Notes: a model not told the origin generated them from the sequence alone. A DNA stretch of 64,000 bases from Blautia sp. BIOML-A1 (GCF_009883055.1 NZ_WWVR01000002.1:1-64000), one strand, 5' to 3'; shown: positions 1-8,792, numbered from the stretch's first letter. Program-made: numbers and translations.

Positions 1-136
1 GTGAAGCCCCCCTCAAGATGAGATATCCCATCCGAAAGGAGTAAACCCCCTTGAAGACGACGAGGTTGATAGGGCAGGGGTGGAAGTACGGTAACGTATA
101 GAGCTGACTGCTACTAATAGGGTGAGGGCTTGACCA
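1..136 (+). rRNA. 23S ribosomal RNA, 3' end (partial)
   Basis: The sequence matches the conserved 3' terminal domain of bacterial 23S rRNA: GACGACGAGGTTGATAGG near 56-73, then a GGTGGAAG segment and the closing helix strand ending in GAGGGCTTGACC. The gene begins outside the window, so only the last ~136 bases are present. The exact 3' end is an estimate from family knowledge. No 5S gene follows it; tRNA-Asn begins about 75 bases downstream. Confidence 0.93.
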
Positions 137-209
137 ACAAACTTGGTTATGATATAATTGCTTAGTCAACATGTATGTGGTTTTGAAGATACGATATATC
201 TTCTAATAA
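137..209 (+). other. 23S-tRNA spacer without 5S rRNA
   Basis: This 73-base AT-rich spacer holds none of the conserved 5S rRNA sequence that usually follows 23S. I see no coding potential. The 5S gene of this operon must lie elsewhere, for example upstream of or between 16S and 23S, or at a separate locus. Confidence 0.6.
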
Positions 210-282
210 TCCTCCTTAGCTCAGTCGGTAGAGCATGCGGCTGTTAACCGCAGTGTCGTTGGTTCGAGTCCAACAGGGGGAG
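210..282 (+). tRNA. tRNA-Asn (GTT)
   Basis: A full cloverleaf folds by eye. The acceptor stem is TCCTCCT with AGGGGGA, the D arm starts GCTC, the anticodon loop carries GTT, and the T arm is GTTGG-TTCGAGT-CCAAC. The discriminator is G at 282, as expected for Asn. CCA is not encoded, so it must be added by tRNA nucleotidyltransferase. Confidence 0.97.
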
Positions 283-319
283 TTAGCTTTTCGGACCTAG
301 AGCCGATAGCAATAGAATT

Positions 320-391
320 GGCTCCATGGTCAAGCGGTTAAGACACCGCCCTTTCACGGCGGTAACAGGGGTTCAAATCCCCTTGGAGTCA
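320..391 (+). tRNA. tRNA-Glu (TTC)
   Basis: The acceptor stem GGCTCCA pairs with TGGAGTC, the anticodon stem CCGCC pairs with GGCGG around the loop CTTTCAC, giving anticodon TTC. The T loop is TTCAAAT. The discriminator is A at 391 and no CCA follows. It belongs to the tRNA cluster behind the 23S gene. Confidence 0.97.
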
Positions 392-417
392 CTTTCCTTT
401 AAGGAATAATTAAATAT

Positions 418-488
418 GGTGCCATAGCCAAGTGGTAAGGCAAAGGTCTGCAACACCTCTATCCCCGGTTCAAATCCGGGTGGCACCT
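418..488 (+). tRNA. tRNA-Cys (GCA)
   Basis: The acceptor stem GGTGCCA pairs with TGGCACC, the anticodon loop reads CTGCAAC (anticodon GCA), and the T arm is CCCGG-TTCAAAT-CCGGG. The discriminator is T at 488, the U73 identity base of tRNA-Cys. CCA is not encoded. It is the last gene of the rRNA/tRNA transcript before a terminator. Confidence 0.97.
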
Positions 489-495
489 CTACTAA

Positions 496-525
496 AAACC
501 AGAGTTTGATACTCTGGTTTTTTTA
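496..525 (+). terminator. Rho-independent terminator of the rRNA-tRNA operon
   Basis: Perfect 10-bp stem AAACCAGAGT / ACTCTGGTTT with a 5-base loop, running directly into a T tract. It ends the 23S-tRNA transcript 8 bases after tRNA-Cys. Confidence 0.93.
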
Positions 526-596
526 TGTTGTTCATGTAGTTCAGAGAAAATTTTTTATATGCAAAAACAGTCTGTGAGGATGTGAGCAGATAATTG

Positions 597-658
597 CATT
601 ACTTTTCCATAATATTTGCTGATCAAAAACCAAGTAAAATCAATTATGAAAAGTAATG
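597..658. repeat. Imperfect inverted repeat between the tRNA cluster and pyrC
   Basis: Left arm 597-613 (CATTACTTTTCCATAAT) and right arm 643-658 (ATTATGAAAAGTAATG) are inverted copies differing by a one-base bulge, separated by 29 AT-rich bases. There is no T tract and no adjacent promoter that explains it. The rest of 526-692 shows no gene. Confidence 0.6.
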
Positions 659-692
659 TAAATTGTAATACAGGTCGAAGTGATTGAGACAA

Positions 693-735
693 AACTTCCC
701 CGGCAGACAGCAGGATCGCTGCACCGGGGGAAGTT
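693..735 (-). terminator. Terminator of pyrC
   Basis: Read on the minus strand, AACTTCCCCCGG pairs with CCGGGGAAGTT across a ~20-base loop and is followed by TTTGTCT. It lies 38 bases after the pyrC stop. The T tract is short, so efficiency is uncertain. Confidence 0.65.
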
Positions 736-772
736 CGTATATTATGAGAGATATAAGGTCAAAGATATAAAA

Positions 773-2035
773 TTATCCCTGATATACAATTTTTCCGTTA
801 CAGATCGTGTAATGGATTTTTCCATAAAGTTCAACACCTTTAAACGGACTGTTGGATGATTTGGATGCAAAATCAGTGACGGTCCACGTTTCATCAGGAT
901 TGAAAATTACAAAATCTGCAGGCGCATGAACCTGAATACTGCCGCCCGGAAGTTTGTAGAGCTTTGCAGGATTGCAGGTCATTTTTTCAAGAAGCTCCAT
1001 CAATGTGAGATATCCTTCTTTTACCAGAGAAGTAATTCCAAGTCCGAGGGAAGTCTCAAGTCCTGTGATGCCACTGGGTGCCTCTGTGAGAGGTTTGGCT
1101 TTTTCTTCAGCACTGTGCGGGGCATGGTCGGTGGCAATCAGATCGATCGTCCCGTCTTTGAGTCCCTGAATAATTTCCTGACGATCTTTTTCTGTACGGA
1201 GAGGAGGGTTCATTTTGGCAAGTGTGCCATGCTCAAGGAGCGCCTCCTCAGTCAGTGTAAAGTGATGTGGAGTGGCTTCAGCGTGAATATCAGCACCGAG
1301 TTTTCTGGCTGTGCGGACAAGCTCTACCGAGTTTCCGGAGCTGATATGCTGGATAACGACAGCGGCACCACTTCGAAGCGCAAGCATGCAGTCTCGGGCA
1401 ACCATCACTTCTTCTGCAATTGCAGGAGAACCGGCAACACCAAGCTGTGTTGAGATCTCGCCGGCATTGATCCCGTTATTTGTGATGAATGCCTTATCTT
1501 CTTCATGAAGACTGATCGGTATATGAAGTTCAGCTGCTTTTTGCATGGCTTTGTAGCAGAAAGTGGCGTCAAGAAGAGGAATTCCGTCATCGGTAAATCC
1601 GCAGGCACCGGCTTTTACAAGGGCATCGAAATCAGTCATTTTTTCACCACTTAAGCCATAGGAGACAGACGCTGTCTGATAAATATGAATATTTTCATTC
1701 TGAGCACGCATAAGGATATCCTTGAGTGTATCTACGGAATCAACGGCAGGCTTGGTATTTGCCATGCAGATAACAGAAGTAAAACCTCCCTTTGCTGCAG
1801 CGAGAGAACCGGTATGGAGGTCTTCCTTATAAGTAAGACCAGGATCACGGAAATGTATATGTGTGTCAATAAGTCCCGGTGCAACAGTCAGACCGGAAAG
1901 ATCAAGGATTTCTTCCTCATTTTTGGCTGAAAGATCCTTTCCAAGTTCAACAATCGTTCCGTTTTCAACACGAATGTCCATAAGCTCATTTGTGTTGCTG
2001 GCCGGGTCGATAAGATAACCGTTTTTTAGAAGCAT
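773..2035 (-). CDS. pyrC: Dihydroorotase, class I (PyrC)
   Basis: Zinc amidohydrolase that interconverts carbamoyl-aspartate and dihydroorotate in cytosolic de novo pyrimidine synthesis. The 420-residue product has the amidohydrolase barrel with HIH at 59-61, the metal-bridging Asp region TDD at 148-150, His177, His230 and the catalytic Asp303 in ATDHAPH, so the class I active-site set is complete. The start at 2035 is preceded by a strong AGGAGGG site. The gene stands alone; no other pyr gene is in the window, and no PyrR-binding leader is obvious. It is convergent with the rRNA/tRNA operon. Confidence 0.96.
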   Translation of the reverse strand: MLLKNGYLIDPASNTNELMDIRVENGTIVELGKDLSAKNEEEILDLSGLTVAPGLIDTHIHFRDPGLTYKEDLHTGSLAAAKGGFTSVICMANTKPAVDSVDTLKDILMRAQNENIHIYQTASVSYGLSGEKMTDFDALVKAGACGFTDDGIPLLDATFCYKAMQKAAELHIPISLHEEDKAFITNNGINAGEISTQLGVAGSPAIAEEVMVARDCMLALRSGAAVVIQHISSGNSVELVRTARKLGADIHAEATPHHFTLTEEALLEHGTLAKMNPPLRTEKDRQEIIQGLKDGTIDLIATDHAPHSAEEKAKPLTEAPSGITGLETSLGLGITSLVKEGYLTLMELLEKMTCNPAKLYKLPGGSIQVHAPADFVIFNPDETWTVTDFASKSSNSPFKGVELYGKIHYTICNGKIVYQG

Positions 2036-2068
2036 AAATTTACCCTCCTGACAGGAATATTATTCAAA

Positions 2069-2098
2069 TTGAACGCACCTGAGATTCAGTGCGTTCAA
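2069..2098 (-). terminator. Hairpin after the symporter gene
   Basis: Perfect 10-bp stem TTGAACGCAC / GTGCGTTCAA with a 10-base loop, 21 bases past the symporter stop and about 34 bases before pyrC. Only TTTGAATAAT follows on the minus strand, so it may act as a weak terminator or as a regulatory hairpin for pyrC. Confidence 0.55.
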
Positions 2099-2118
2099 CT
2101 GTTAGTAATATATTACCT

Positions 2119-3342
2119 TTAAAGATCAACACTTTCAATATGCTGTTCTTTGATATTGTGTTTTTTTGCGTATCCGGTAAGAATCAGAGTAAGGGCACCG
2201 TCGCCTGTTACATTGCAGGCTGTGCCGAAGCTGTCCTGAAGTGCAAAGATAGTGAGCATAAGAGCAGTTCCAGTTTCATTGAAACCAAGAACACCAGTAA
2301 TGATACCGAGGGAGGCCATAACAGTACCTCCTGGGACACCAGGAGCTCCAAGTGCAAAGATTCCAAGAAGAAGACAGAACAGAACCATGGTTCCCGGAGT
2401 CGGAATGGATCCGTACAGAATCTTGGAAATTGTCATGCAGAAGAAAACTTCTGTCAGAACAGAACCGCAGAGATGGATATTGGCAAAGAGCGGAATTCCA
2501 AACTGAACCATATCTTTGCGAAGTGGTTTTGCCTTGTCTGCACTCTGGAGTGCGACGGCAAGAGTGGCAGCGGAGGACATGGTTCCGACTGCGGTAAGAT
2601 ATGCCGGTCCATAGTGCCGTACAACTTCCCACGGATTTTCGTGAGAGTAGGCACCGGCAAGCACATACAATAAGGTCATCCAGATAAAGTGACCGATCAG
2701 CACGATCACGATGACTTTGAGGAATACAGGAAGCTGTTTGGTAATGGAACCCTCATATGCCAGCCCACAGAAAGTCAGTCCGATAAAAAATGGAAGAATC
2801 GGAATGATGATCTTTGATACGATGGAAAGGACGATCTTCTGAAATTCATCAAGGAGTCCGGTGATTAGTTTTGCTTTGTTCCAGGTAGCTGCAAGACCGA
2901 TCATAATGGAGAATACAAGTGCACTCATAACGGACATGATTTGCGGAATAGAAAGTTCAAATACGACCTCCGGAAGCTCTTTCAGACCATCTACATCTGT
3001 GACAATGGAGAGATGTGGAATAAGCGTATAACCGGCCGCAACAGAAAACAGAGCAGCACCTATGGAAGAGGCATAAGCGATTACCAGAGCAACCCCAAGC
3101 ATACGGGAAGCACTGTTTCCAAGTTTTGTGATGGAAGGTGCAATAAAACCGATGATGATCAACGGCACGCAGAAGTTGATGAGCTGTCCGAGGACATATT
3201 TCAGAGTAACAACGATATTCAGGATTCCCATGGTGACAGAAGAAGAATCTGTAGCATTCAGTATGAGTCCGGCAATAATGCCAAGTATAACGCCTACCAG
3301 AAGTTTAAAAGGAAGGCTGGAAAAGAAACTGTTTTTTTTCAT
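2119..3342 (-). CDS. Dicarboxylate/amino acid:cation symporter (DAACS family)
   Basis: Integral membrane Na+ or H+ coupled symporter of 407 residues, with many hydrophobic segments. Family signatures include the first segment LLVGVILGIIAGLIL, the central region with SSAATLAVAL (the serine-rich re-entrant loop), and GAPGVPGGTVMASLG near the C terminus. An AGGGGG site precedes the start. It lies 30 bases downstream of the cysteine desulfidase-family gene and shares its promoter. The context suggests uptake of cysteine, serine or a related amino acid, but family members also carry glutamate, aspartate, threonine or C4-dicarboxylates, so the substrate is inference. Confidence 0.88.
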   Translation of the reverse strand: MKKNSFFSSLPFKLLVGVILGIIAGLILNATDSSSVTMGILNIVVTLKYVLGQLINFCVPLIIIGFIAPSITKLGNSASRMLGVALVIAYASSIGAALFSVAAGYTLIPHLSIVTDVDGLKELPEVVFELSIPQIMSVMSALVFSIMIGLAATWNKAKLITGLLDEFQKIVLSIVSKIIIPILPFFIGLTFCGLAYEGSITKQLPVFLKVIVIVLIGHFIWMTLLYVLAGAYSHENPWEVVRHYGPAYLTAVGTMSSAATLAVALQSADKAKPLRKDMVQFGIPLFANIHLCGSVLTEVFFCMTISKILYGSIPTPGTMVLFCLLLGIFALGAPGVPGGTVMASLGIITGVLGFNETGTALMLTIFALQDSFGTACNVTGDGALTLILTGYAKKHNIKEQHIESVDL

Positions 3343-3372
3343 TGAATGAATCCCCCTGTAAAGTTATAAATT

Positions 3373-4662
3373 TCAACAGTCCTGATCGATATTTGCCTGA
3401 TCGATCATGACATTGAGAATTTCTGTATCAGTGGCACGCATTCCCACGCGGCCGATATATCCCATACTTTTGATGGTCTCTTCGATATCATCCTTGATGA
3501 TGCCCTCACCCGGCAGAAAACTTTTGTTTTGGATACTGAGCTGGAATGCCATCAGAGCTGCATCGACAGAAGTCGCGATTTTGGCTGCACAGGATGGCTT
3601 GGCTCCATCGCAGACGATTCCACCTATATTTCCAAGCGTATTGATGATCGTCAGAGAAACCTGCTGATAGGTACCGCCATACATATAGGTGATTCCTGCA
3701 CCGGCGCCGCAGGCAGCACTGACTGCACCGCAGTAAGCGGAAAGGCTTCCTATATAATATTTCTGGTGGATGGCGATCAAATTGCTAACAATGAGAGAAC
3801 GACAAAGCTTTTCGTGGGAAACTTCCCATTCATCTGCAAAAACAATGACAGGAAGGGAAACGGTCATTCCCTGGTTTCCGCTTCCGGAGTTGATCACAAC
3901 CGGCATGGAGCAGCCGCCCATACGTGCGTCGCTTCCGGCAGCCGCCCGGGCACAGGCTCTCGTGGTAACACTTTTACCCCAGACGTGCATCAGAGTTTTG
4001 CCGATCTGTGCACCATAATTGTTGTCAAGTCCTTCCTGTGCGATTGCTGAGTTCAGTTTGATCTGGCGGTCGATCACAGGCTGTATATCCTCCATTCTGA
4101 CCTGATCTGCAAAATCAAGGATATCTTTTACCGTGAGAAGAGATTTGTCGATGGCAGCAGCCTCGGTGGAACGGTAGGGGTTATCCAGAATTATTTCTCC
4201 GTCTTTTGTGATCTTTGTGATGTTTGTGTGCTGATGTTCAATCGTAACAGAAGCGGAGTGTTCGCCGCTGGTAACGATGGCTGTGATAAAAAGATTATCA
4301 ACATTTTCAACCAGAGAACAGGAACAGATTTTCTGAGAAATGAGTTCACGTGTTCTGGAAATATCCTCGGGAGAGACTTCGCTGAGTACCTCAAGGGCAC
4401 GGTCAGCATTTCCACCGACAATGCCAAGAACGGCTGCAACATCAATTCCCTTAAGACCTCCGGAGTTGGGAACGGTGACACCCTTGACATTCTTGATGAT
4501 GTTGCCGCTCAGATGCATTTCAACCTGTTCCGGAAATTCTCCGAGAACCTGTCGGGCCTTCGCCGCTGCATAGGCAATGGCGATTGGTTCTGTACATCCA
4601 AGAGCCGGAACCAGTTCATGTTTCAGGATGTTCAGATAGTTTGCATATAATGTAGAGTCCAT
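3373..4662 (-). CDS. cyuA: L-cysteine desulfidase / L-serine dehydratase family protein (CyuA/YhaM, UPF0597)
   Basis: Predicted cytosolic Fe-S enzyme that breaks down L-cysteine to pyruvate, sulfide and ammonia. The protein begins LKHELVPALGCTEPIAIAYA, the UPF0597 hallmark with its conserved Cys, and carries further conserved Cys in CSCSLVEN, GCSMPV and VCDGAKPSCAAKI, consistent with cluster binding. I start it at 4662 (429 aa), where ATG follows AAAGGAG, rather than at a more upstream ATG that would lie inside the promoter. It is first gene of an operon with the symporter. A serine substrate is also possible, since the fold is shared with the serine dehydratase alpha domain. Confidence 0.85.
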   Translation of the reverse strand: MDSTLYANYLNILKHELVPALGCTEPIAIAYAAAKARQVLGEFPEQVEMHLSGNIIKNVKGVTVPNSGGLKGIDVAAVLGIVGGNADRALEVLSEVSPEDISRTRELISQKICSCSLVENVDNLFITAIVTSGEHSASVTIEHQHTNITKITKDGEIILDNPYRSTEAAAIDKSLLTVKDILDFADQVRMEDIQPVIDRQIKLNSAIAQEGLDNNYGAQIGKTLMHVWGKSVTTRACARAAAGSDARMGGCSMPVVINSGSGNQGMTVSLPVIVFADEWEVSHEKLCRSLIVSNLIAIHQKYYIGSLSAYCGAVSAACGAGAGITYMYGGTYQQVSLTIINTLGNIGGIVCDGAKPSCAAKIATSVDAALMAFQLSIQNKSFLPGEGIIKDDIEETIKSMGYIGRVGMRATDTEILNVMIDQANIDQDC

Positions 4663-4684
4663 ATTTTTCTCCTTTCCATTAGTT

Positions 4685-4696
4685 ACGCAAATGCGT
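4685..4696. promoter_or_regulatory. Small palindrome in the cyuA-like leader
   Basis: ACGCA-AA-TGCGT lies between the -10 element and the start codon, near the expected transcription start. A repressor or activator site is possible, but a 5-bp arm palindrome can occur by chance. Confidence 0.3.
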
Positions 4697-4706
4697 TTGT
4701 GCAGAT

Positions 4707-4735
4707 AGTATAAGCTATTTCGCAAAAAAATACAA
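4707..4735 (-). promoter_or_regulatory. Sigma-A promoter of the cyuA-like/symporter operon
   Basis: On the minus strand, -35 TTGTAT (4730-4735), a 17-base spacer and -10 TATACT (4707-4712) lie 45 bases upstream of the chosen start at 4662. This supports starting the protein downstream of it. Confidence 0.7.
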
Positions 4736-4827
4736 CAATTCATGCATAATTACAACAATAAGTGACAGCTGCAAATAAATTTATAAAATCAACAAAAAAT
4801 AAAATTTGTAAAATCGACAAAAAACAC

Positions 4828-4856
4828 TTTACAATAAAAAAAACATATGCTAGAAT
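4828..4856 (+). promoter_or_regulatory. Sigma-A promoter of rpsF operon
   Basis: -35 TTTACA (4828-4833), 17-base spacer, -10 TAGAAT (4851-4856). It faces away from the cyuA-like promoter and leaves a leader of about 75 bases before rpsF. Confidence 0.75.
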
Positions 4857-4888
4857 ATTTAGCTGTGTGATATATTTTCATATCCTTG

Positions 4889-4930
4889 CTCTCTGTAAAC
4901 AGGCAGAGGGCCTTAAAGACCATAAGGAGG
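4889..4930 (+). promoter_or_regulatory. Structured rpsF leader that can mask the ribosome binding site
   Basis: Two adjacent stems can form: CTCTG (4891-4895) with CAGAG (4904-4908), and CCTTA (4911-4915) with TAAGG (4923-4927). The second covers the start of the AAGGAGG site. S6:S18-binding leaders that repress their own operon are known in many bacteria, but I could not match the known consensus, so the regulatory role is inference. Confidence 0.4.
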
Positions 4931-4939
4931 TAAGAAAGC

Positions 4940-5227
4940 ATGAACAAGTACGAATTAGCATTAGTTGTGAGCGCTAAAGTTGAAGACGAAGTTCGCGATG
5001 CAGTAGTAGAGAAAGCAAAATCTTATATCGCTCGTTACAACGGAAACGTCACAGAAGTAGAAGAATGGGGTAAGAAGAAATTAGCTTACGAAATTCAGAA
5101 AATGCATGAAGGCTTCTACTATTTCATTCAGTTTGAAGCAGACGCACAGTGTCCGGCAGAAGTAGAAAGACATGTACGCATCATGGACAACGTATTAAGA
5201 TACTTAGTCGTTCGTAAAGACGCATAA
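4940..5227 (+). CDS. rpsF: 30S ribosomal protein S6
   Basis: A 95-residue protein of the usual S6 length, starting MNKYELALVVSAKVEDE and ending RIMDNVLRYLVVRKDA, both typical. It binds S18 in the small subunit platform. AAGGAGG lies 8 bases before the ATG. It heads the rpsF-ssb-rpsR cluster, an arrangement widespread in bacteria, and its leader can fold over the ribosome binding site. Confidence 0.98.
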   Translation: MNKYELALVVSAKVEDEVRDAVVEKAKSYIARYNGNVTEVEEWGKKKLAYEIQKMHEGFYYFIQFEADAQCPAEVERHVRIMDNVLRYLVVRKDA

Positions 5228-5300
5228 TCTTTTTACAGATGGATTTTAGAAAGCACCATTAAGAAGCCCGTTCACTCACTAAGAAGAAAGAGGTATTATA

Positions 5301-5759
5301 ATGAACAAAGTAATTTTAATGGGACGCTTAACAAGGGATCCTGAGGTAAGATATTCCGCAGGAGAAAACGCACTGGCAATTGCAAGATACACATTGGCAG
5401 TAGACAGAAGATTCCGTCGTGACGGAGAAGCAACCGCTGATTTTATCAGCTGTGTGGTATTCGGACGTGGTGCGGAATTTGCAGAGAAGTACTTCCACCA
5501 GGGAATCAGAATCGTAGTAAGCGGTCGTATTCAGACCGGAAGCTACACAAACAGAGAAGGTCAGAAGGTTTACACAACAGAAGTTGTTGTTGAGGAACAG
5601 GAATTTGCCGAGAGCAAAGCTTCCAGTGACAGCTATGCTGCATCACATCCACAGCAGAGTGCACCGTCTGCACCATCAATGCCGAATCCAGTTTCAGCAT
5701 CTGCTGACGGATTTATGAATATCCCTGACGGAATCGACGAAGAACTTCCATTTAACTAG
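5301..5759 (+). CDS. ssb: Single-stranded DNA-binding protein
   Basis: 152-residue SSB that coats single-stranded DNA in replication and repair. Residues 1-105 form the OB fold ([18 protein letters not shown], then [19 protein letters not shown]). A Ser/Pro/Gln-rich linker follows, and the acidic tip DEELPFN is the peptide that recruits partner proteins. The site GAAAGAGG precedes ATG at 5301. Placement between rpsF and rpsR is the conserved order, coupling it to ribosomal protein expression. Confidence 0.98.
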   Translation: MNKVILMGRLTRDPEVRYSAGENALAIARYTLAVDRRFRRDGEATADFISCVVFGRGAEFAEKYFHQGIRIVVSGRIQTGSYTNREGQKVYTTEVVVEEQEFAESKASSDSYAASHPQQSAPSAPSMPNPVSASADGFMNIPDGIDEELPFN

Positions 5760-5790
5760 AACTGAAGGAAAATATAAGGAGGAAACCATC

Positions 5791-6054
5791 ATGGCTTACA
5801 ATAGAGGCGAAAGACCGGACTCTCCTATGAAAAGAAGAGGCGGACGCAGAAGAAAAAAAGTTTGTGTATTCTGCGGTAAAGAAAATAATGAAATCGATTA
5901 CAAGGATGTAGCAAAACTCAGAAAATACGTTTCTGAGAGAGGTAAAATCCTTCCGAGAAGAATCACAGGAAACTGTGCAAAACATCAGAGAGCTCTGACT
6001 GTTGCTGTTAAGAGAGCACGTCATCTTTCCCTGATGCCATACGTTCAGGACTAA
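5791..6054 (+). CDS. rpsR: 30S ribosomal protein S18
   Basis: 87-residue small basic protein with [18 protein letters not shown] near the N terminus and [20 protein letters not shown] toward the C terminus. Cys residues at the CVFC motif mark the Cys-containing (C+) S18 form, often linked to zinc binding. AAGGAGG precedes the ATG. It pairs with S6 on the platform of the 30S subunit. Confidence 0.98.
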   Translation: MAYNRGERPDSPMKRRGGRRRKKVCVFCGKENNEIDYKDVAKLRKYVSERGKILPRRITGNCAKHQRALTVAVKRARHLSLMPYVQD

Positions 6055-6070
6055 TTATTAGTTGAACATC

Positions 6071-6134
6071 AGGCTGTCATGAATCTGTCGGATAAGCATT
6101 TGGGTGCGGACCGCGGAGGAATGGCAGCTTTTTT
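6071..6134 (+). terminator. Long-loop hairpin with T tract after rpsR
   Basis: GGCTGTCAT (6072-6080) can pair with ATGGCAGC (6121-6128), directly before TTTTTTGG. The ~40-base loop contains GGTGCGGACCGCGG, which can form its own small stem. It probably ends the rpsF transcript, at least partly, 70 bases after rpsR. Confidence 0.55.
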
Positions 6135-6187
6135 GGCTTTATTAGAAAAGAATATGTTCACCTGATTATTTTCATAAAATATGATTA

Positions 6188-6228
6188 TTGACATTCATAT
6201 GGTAATATGCCTGAAAATCTGCTATAAT
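6188..6228 (+). promoter_or_regulatory. Promoter region of gdpP
   Basis: TATAAT at 6223-6228 preceded by TGC forms an extended -10 element 35 bases before gdpP. A good TTGACA lies at 6188-6193, but its 29-base spacing is too long to pair with this -10. The extended -10 is the better-supported element. Confidence 0.5.
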
Positions 6229-6262
6229 AGCAGATAGCATCTTAAACGCAAATTATAAAAGA

Positions 6263-8332
6263 ATGGTAAAGAATGTTATGAGTGGAAAATTAAAATTAAA
6301 AGGTCATCTGAAGCATCTTGCCCGTTGGCCGCTGTATTTATCTGTTCTGCTGATAGCATTGAACTTTCTGGTTTATGTGATCAACATAAAAGCCGGAGTG
6401 GTCGTCACCATGGGAATTGTTCTGTACCTGGGTACAGCAATTGGCTTGCTTTTTTATCATCGGCCACTGATGTTCAATGATCTTATTGCCTTTGCCAGTC
6501 AGTATGAATTTCTGGAAAAAAGGGTTCTGGAGGAGCTTGCTCTTCCATATGCAGTGATGGATATGCAGGGTAGAATGATCTGGTCAAACAAAGTATTTGC
6601 AGAGATTACCGGAAGGGATCAGTTTTACCGCAAAAACGTCAGTACGATCTTTCCGGATATTACGGCAGATAAGCTTCCGGTCGGATCCGAAAAGGAAATC
6701 ACAGAGATCAGTACGCAGTTTGGAGAACGAATCTACCGCGTGTCCATGCAGAAGGTTTTTCTGGGAGAATCGGTTGCACCTTCGAAGCTTCTGATGGAGA
6801 TATCAGACGACAGCAGCCTGATTGCAATGTATCTTTATGATGAAACGGAACTCAGGAATTACATCCAGGCAAATGAGGATAATAAACTGGTAGTCGCACT
6901 GGCGTACCTGGACAACTATGAAGAAGCATTGGAGAGTGTAGAGGATGTACGGCGTTCTCTTCTGATCGCACTGATCGACAGAAAAATCACGAAATATTTT
7001 TCCAATTATGACGGATTGGTCCGTAAGCTGGAAAAGGATAAATATTTCCTTATCATGAGACAGAGTTCTCTTGAGGCTCTGAAGGAACAGAAATTTCATA
7101 TCCTCGAAGAAGTCAAAACCGTAAATATCGGTAATGAGATGAATGTTACTTTAAGTATCGGTGTGGGGCTTAATGCTGCTACCTATCTGCAGGATTATGA
7201 ATATTCCAGAATCGCGATCGAGATGGCACTTGGACGCGGTGGTGATCAGGTAGTGATCAAGAATGGTGATAATATCACTTATTATGGCGGTAAGGCACAG
7301 CAGATGGAGAAGACTACCCGTGTTAAGGCCCGTGTCAAAGCACAGGCACTCAAGGAATTTATGAGTACCAAGGAACGTGTTGTGGTCATGGGACACAAGA
7401 TTACGGATGTTGATGCACTTGGAGCGGCAATCGGTATTTATCGGGCAGGCAAGACGCTTGGCAAACCGGTTCATATCGTGGTCAATGATCCATCCACGTC
7501 TATCCGGCCTTTAATGGCAGGGTATATGAATAATCCGGATTATGAGCCATCTATGTTTATTGACAGAAATCAGGCAATGGATCTTGTGGATGACAACACG
7601 GTAGTTGTTGTCGTGGATACAAACAAGCCAAGCTATACAGAGTGCGAGGAGCTTCTGTATATGACAAAGACGATAGTAGTTCTGGATCATCATCGCAGAG
7701 GAAACGAAGTGATCCAGAATGCAGTGTTGTCTTATGTAGAACCGTATGCTTCCTCTACATGTGAGATGGTAGCAGAGATCCTTCAGTACTTCTCAGATGA
7801 TCTGCGGCTCAGAAATATCGAGGCAGACTGTATTTACGCAGGAATCATGATCGATACGAATAACTTTATTACAAGAGCCGGAGTGCGTACCTTTGAAGCA
7901 GCTGCATTCCTGAGACGATCAGGGGCAGATATGACCAGAGTACGCAAGATGCTTCGTGATAATATCGATTCTTACAAGGCCAGAGCAGAAGCCGTACGTA
8001 CAGCTGAAATCTACAGAGGATGTTTTGCAATTGCCAAATGTCCGAGTAAGGGGCTGGAAAGTCCTACAGTTGTCGGAGCACAGGCCGCAAATGAACTTTT
8101 GAATATCGCAGGAGTAAAGGCGTCCTTTGTACTGACCACTTATAACAAAGAGGTTTATGTCAGTGCCAGAGCAATCGATGAGGTTAATGTACAGGTCATG
8201 ATGGAAAAACTTGGCGGAGGCGGTCATATCAACATTGCCGGAGCCCAGGTGAAACGACCGATTGATGAAGTAGAAGATATGTTAAAAGAAATTATTGATG
8301 AGTTATATCAGGAAGAAGAGGTTAAGCAATGA
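6263..8332 (+). CDS. gdpP: Cyclic-di-AMP phosphodiesterase GdpP (DHH family)
   Basis: Membrane-anchored enzyme that hydrolyses c-di-AMP, a messenger controlling potassium and osmotic balance. The 689-residue architecture matches GdpP/YybT: two transmembrane helices within about 20-67, a PAS-like sensor at about 90-180, a degenerate GGDEF-like domain to about 320, then DHH-DHHA1. The DHH core shows [16 protein letters not shown] (about 375-390) and LDHHRRG (about 475), and DHHA1 shows [10 protein letters not shown] (about 650). No strong ribosome site precedes 6263; ATG at 6278 (MSGKLK) is an alternative start. It overlaps rplI by 4 bases. Confidence 0.95.
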   Translation: MVKNVMSGKLKLKGHLKHLARWPLYLSVLLIALNFLVYVINIKAGVVVTMGIVLYLGTAIGLLFYHRPLMFNDLIAFASQYEFLEKRVLEELALPYAVMDMQGRMIWSNKVFAEITGRDQFYRKNVSTIFPDITADKLPVGSEKEITEISTQFGERIYRVSMQKVFLGESVAPSKLLMEISDDSSLIAMYLYDETELRNYIQANEDNKLVVALAYLDNYEEALESVEDVRRSLLIALIDRKITKYFSNYDGLVRKLEKDKYFLIMRQSSLEALKEQKFHILEEVKTVNIGNEMNVTLSIGVGLNAATYLQDYEYSRIAIEMALGRGGDQVVIKNGDNITYYGGKAQQMEKTTRVKARVKAQALKEFMSTKERVVVMGHKITDVDALGAAIGIYRAGKTLGKPVHIVVNDPSTSIRPLMAGYMNNPDYEPSMFIDRNQAMDLVDDNTVVVVVDTNKPSYTECEELLYMTKTIVVLDHHRRGNEVIQNAVLSYVEPYASSTCEMVAEILQYFSDDLRLRNIEADCIYAGIMIDTNNFITRAGVRTFEAAAFLRRSGADMTRVRKMLRDNIDSYKARAEAVRTAEIYRGCFAIAKCPSKGLESPTVVGAQAANELLNIAGVKASFVLTTYNKEVYVSARAIDEVNVQVMMEKLGGGGHINIAGAQVKRPIDEVEDMLKEIIDELYQEEEVKQ

Positions 8333-8775
8333 AAGTAATTTTATTAGAAGATGTCAAAGCTCTTGGAAAAAAAGGTCAAATCGTAAATGTCAGTGACGGA
8401 TATGCAAGAAACATGATCATTCCGAAAAAACTTGGTCTGGAAGCAACACCAAAGAATCTGAATGATCTGAAGCTTCAGAAAGCAAACGCTGAAAAGGTCG
8501 CACAGGAGAATCTGGAAGCAGCCCAGGCATTTGCCAAGGATCTTGAAACGAAAGAAATTATCCTCACTCTTAAAGTCGGAGAGGGCGGAAGAACCTTTGG
8601 TTCCGTATCCACAAAGGAAATTTCCGAGGCTGCCAAGGCACAGCTTGGTCTGGAAATTGATAAGAAAAAGCTTCAGCTTCCAAGCCCGATCAGAAATTTA
8701 GGTGTTACACAGGTTCCGGTCAAACTTCATCCAAAGGTAACTGGAAGTCTGAAAGTATGGATCAAAGAGGCTTAA
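8329..8775 (+). CDS. rplI: 50S ribosomal protein L9
   Basis: 148 residues, the normal L9 length. The N domain starts [21 protein letters not shown] and contains [13 protein letters not shown]; a long helix joins it to the C domain, which has [15 protein letters not shown]. It belongs at the base of the L1 stalk. The ATG overlaps the gdpP stop (ATGA), implying translational coupling, and dnaB follows after 17 bases. Confidence 0.98.
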   Translation: MKVILLEDVKALGKKGQIVNVSDGYARNMIIPKKLGLEATPKNLNDLKLQKANAEKVAQENLEAAQAFAKDLETKEIILTLKVGEGGRTFGSVSTKEISEAAKAQLGLEIDKKKLQLPSPIRNLGVTQVPVKLHPKVTGSLKVWIKEA

Positions 8776-8792
8776 GCACCGGGGGAAATTAA

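Noticed and set aside
4762..4977. 71-codon plus-strand frame before rpsF
   Set aside because: It spans the rpsF promoter, leader and start region, and its peptide is low-complexity.
6095..6134. T-box-like GGTGCGGACCGCGG upstream of a T run after rpsR
   Set aside because: The spacing of the T-box core is wrong, there is too little sequence upstream for a specifier stem, and no aminoacyl-tRNA or amino-acid gene follows.
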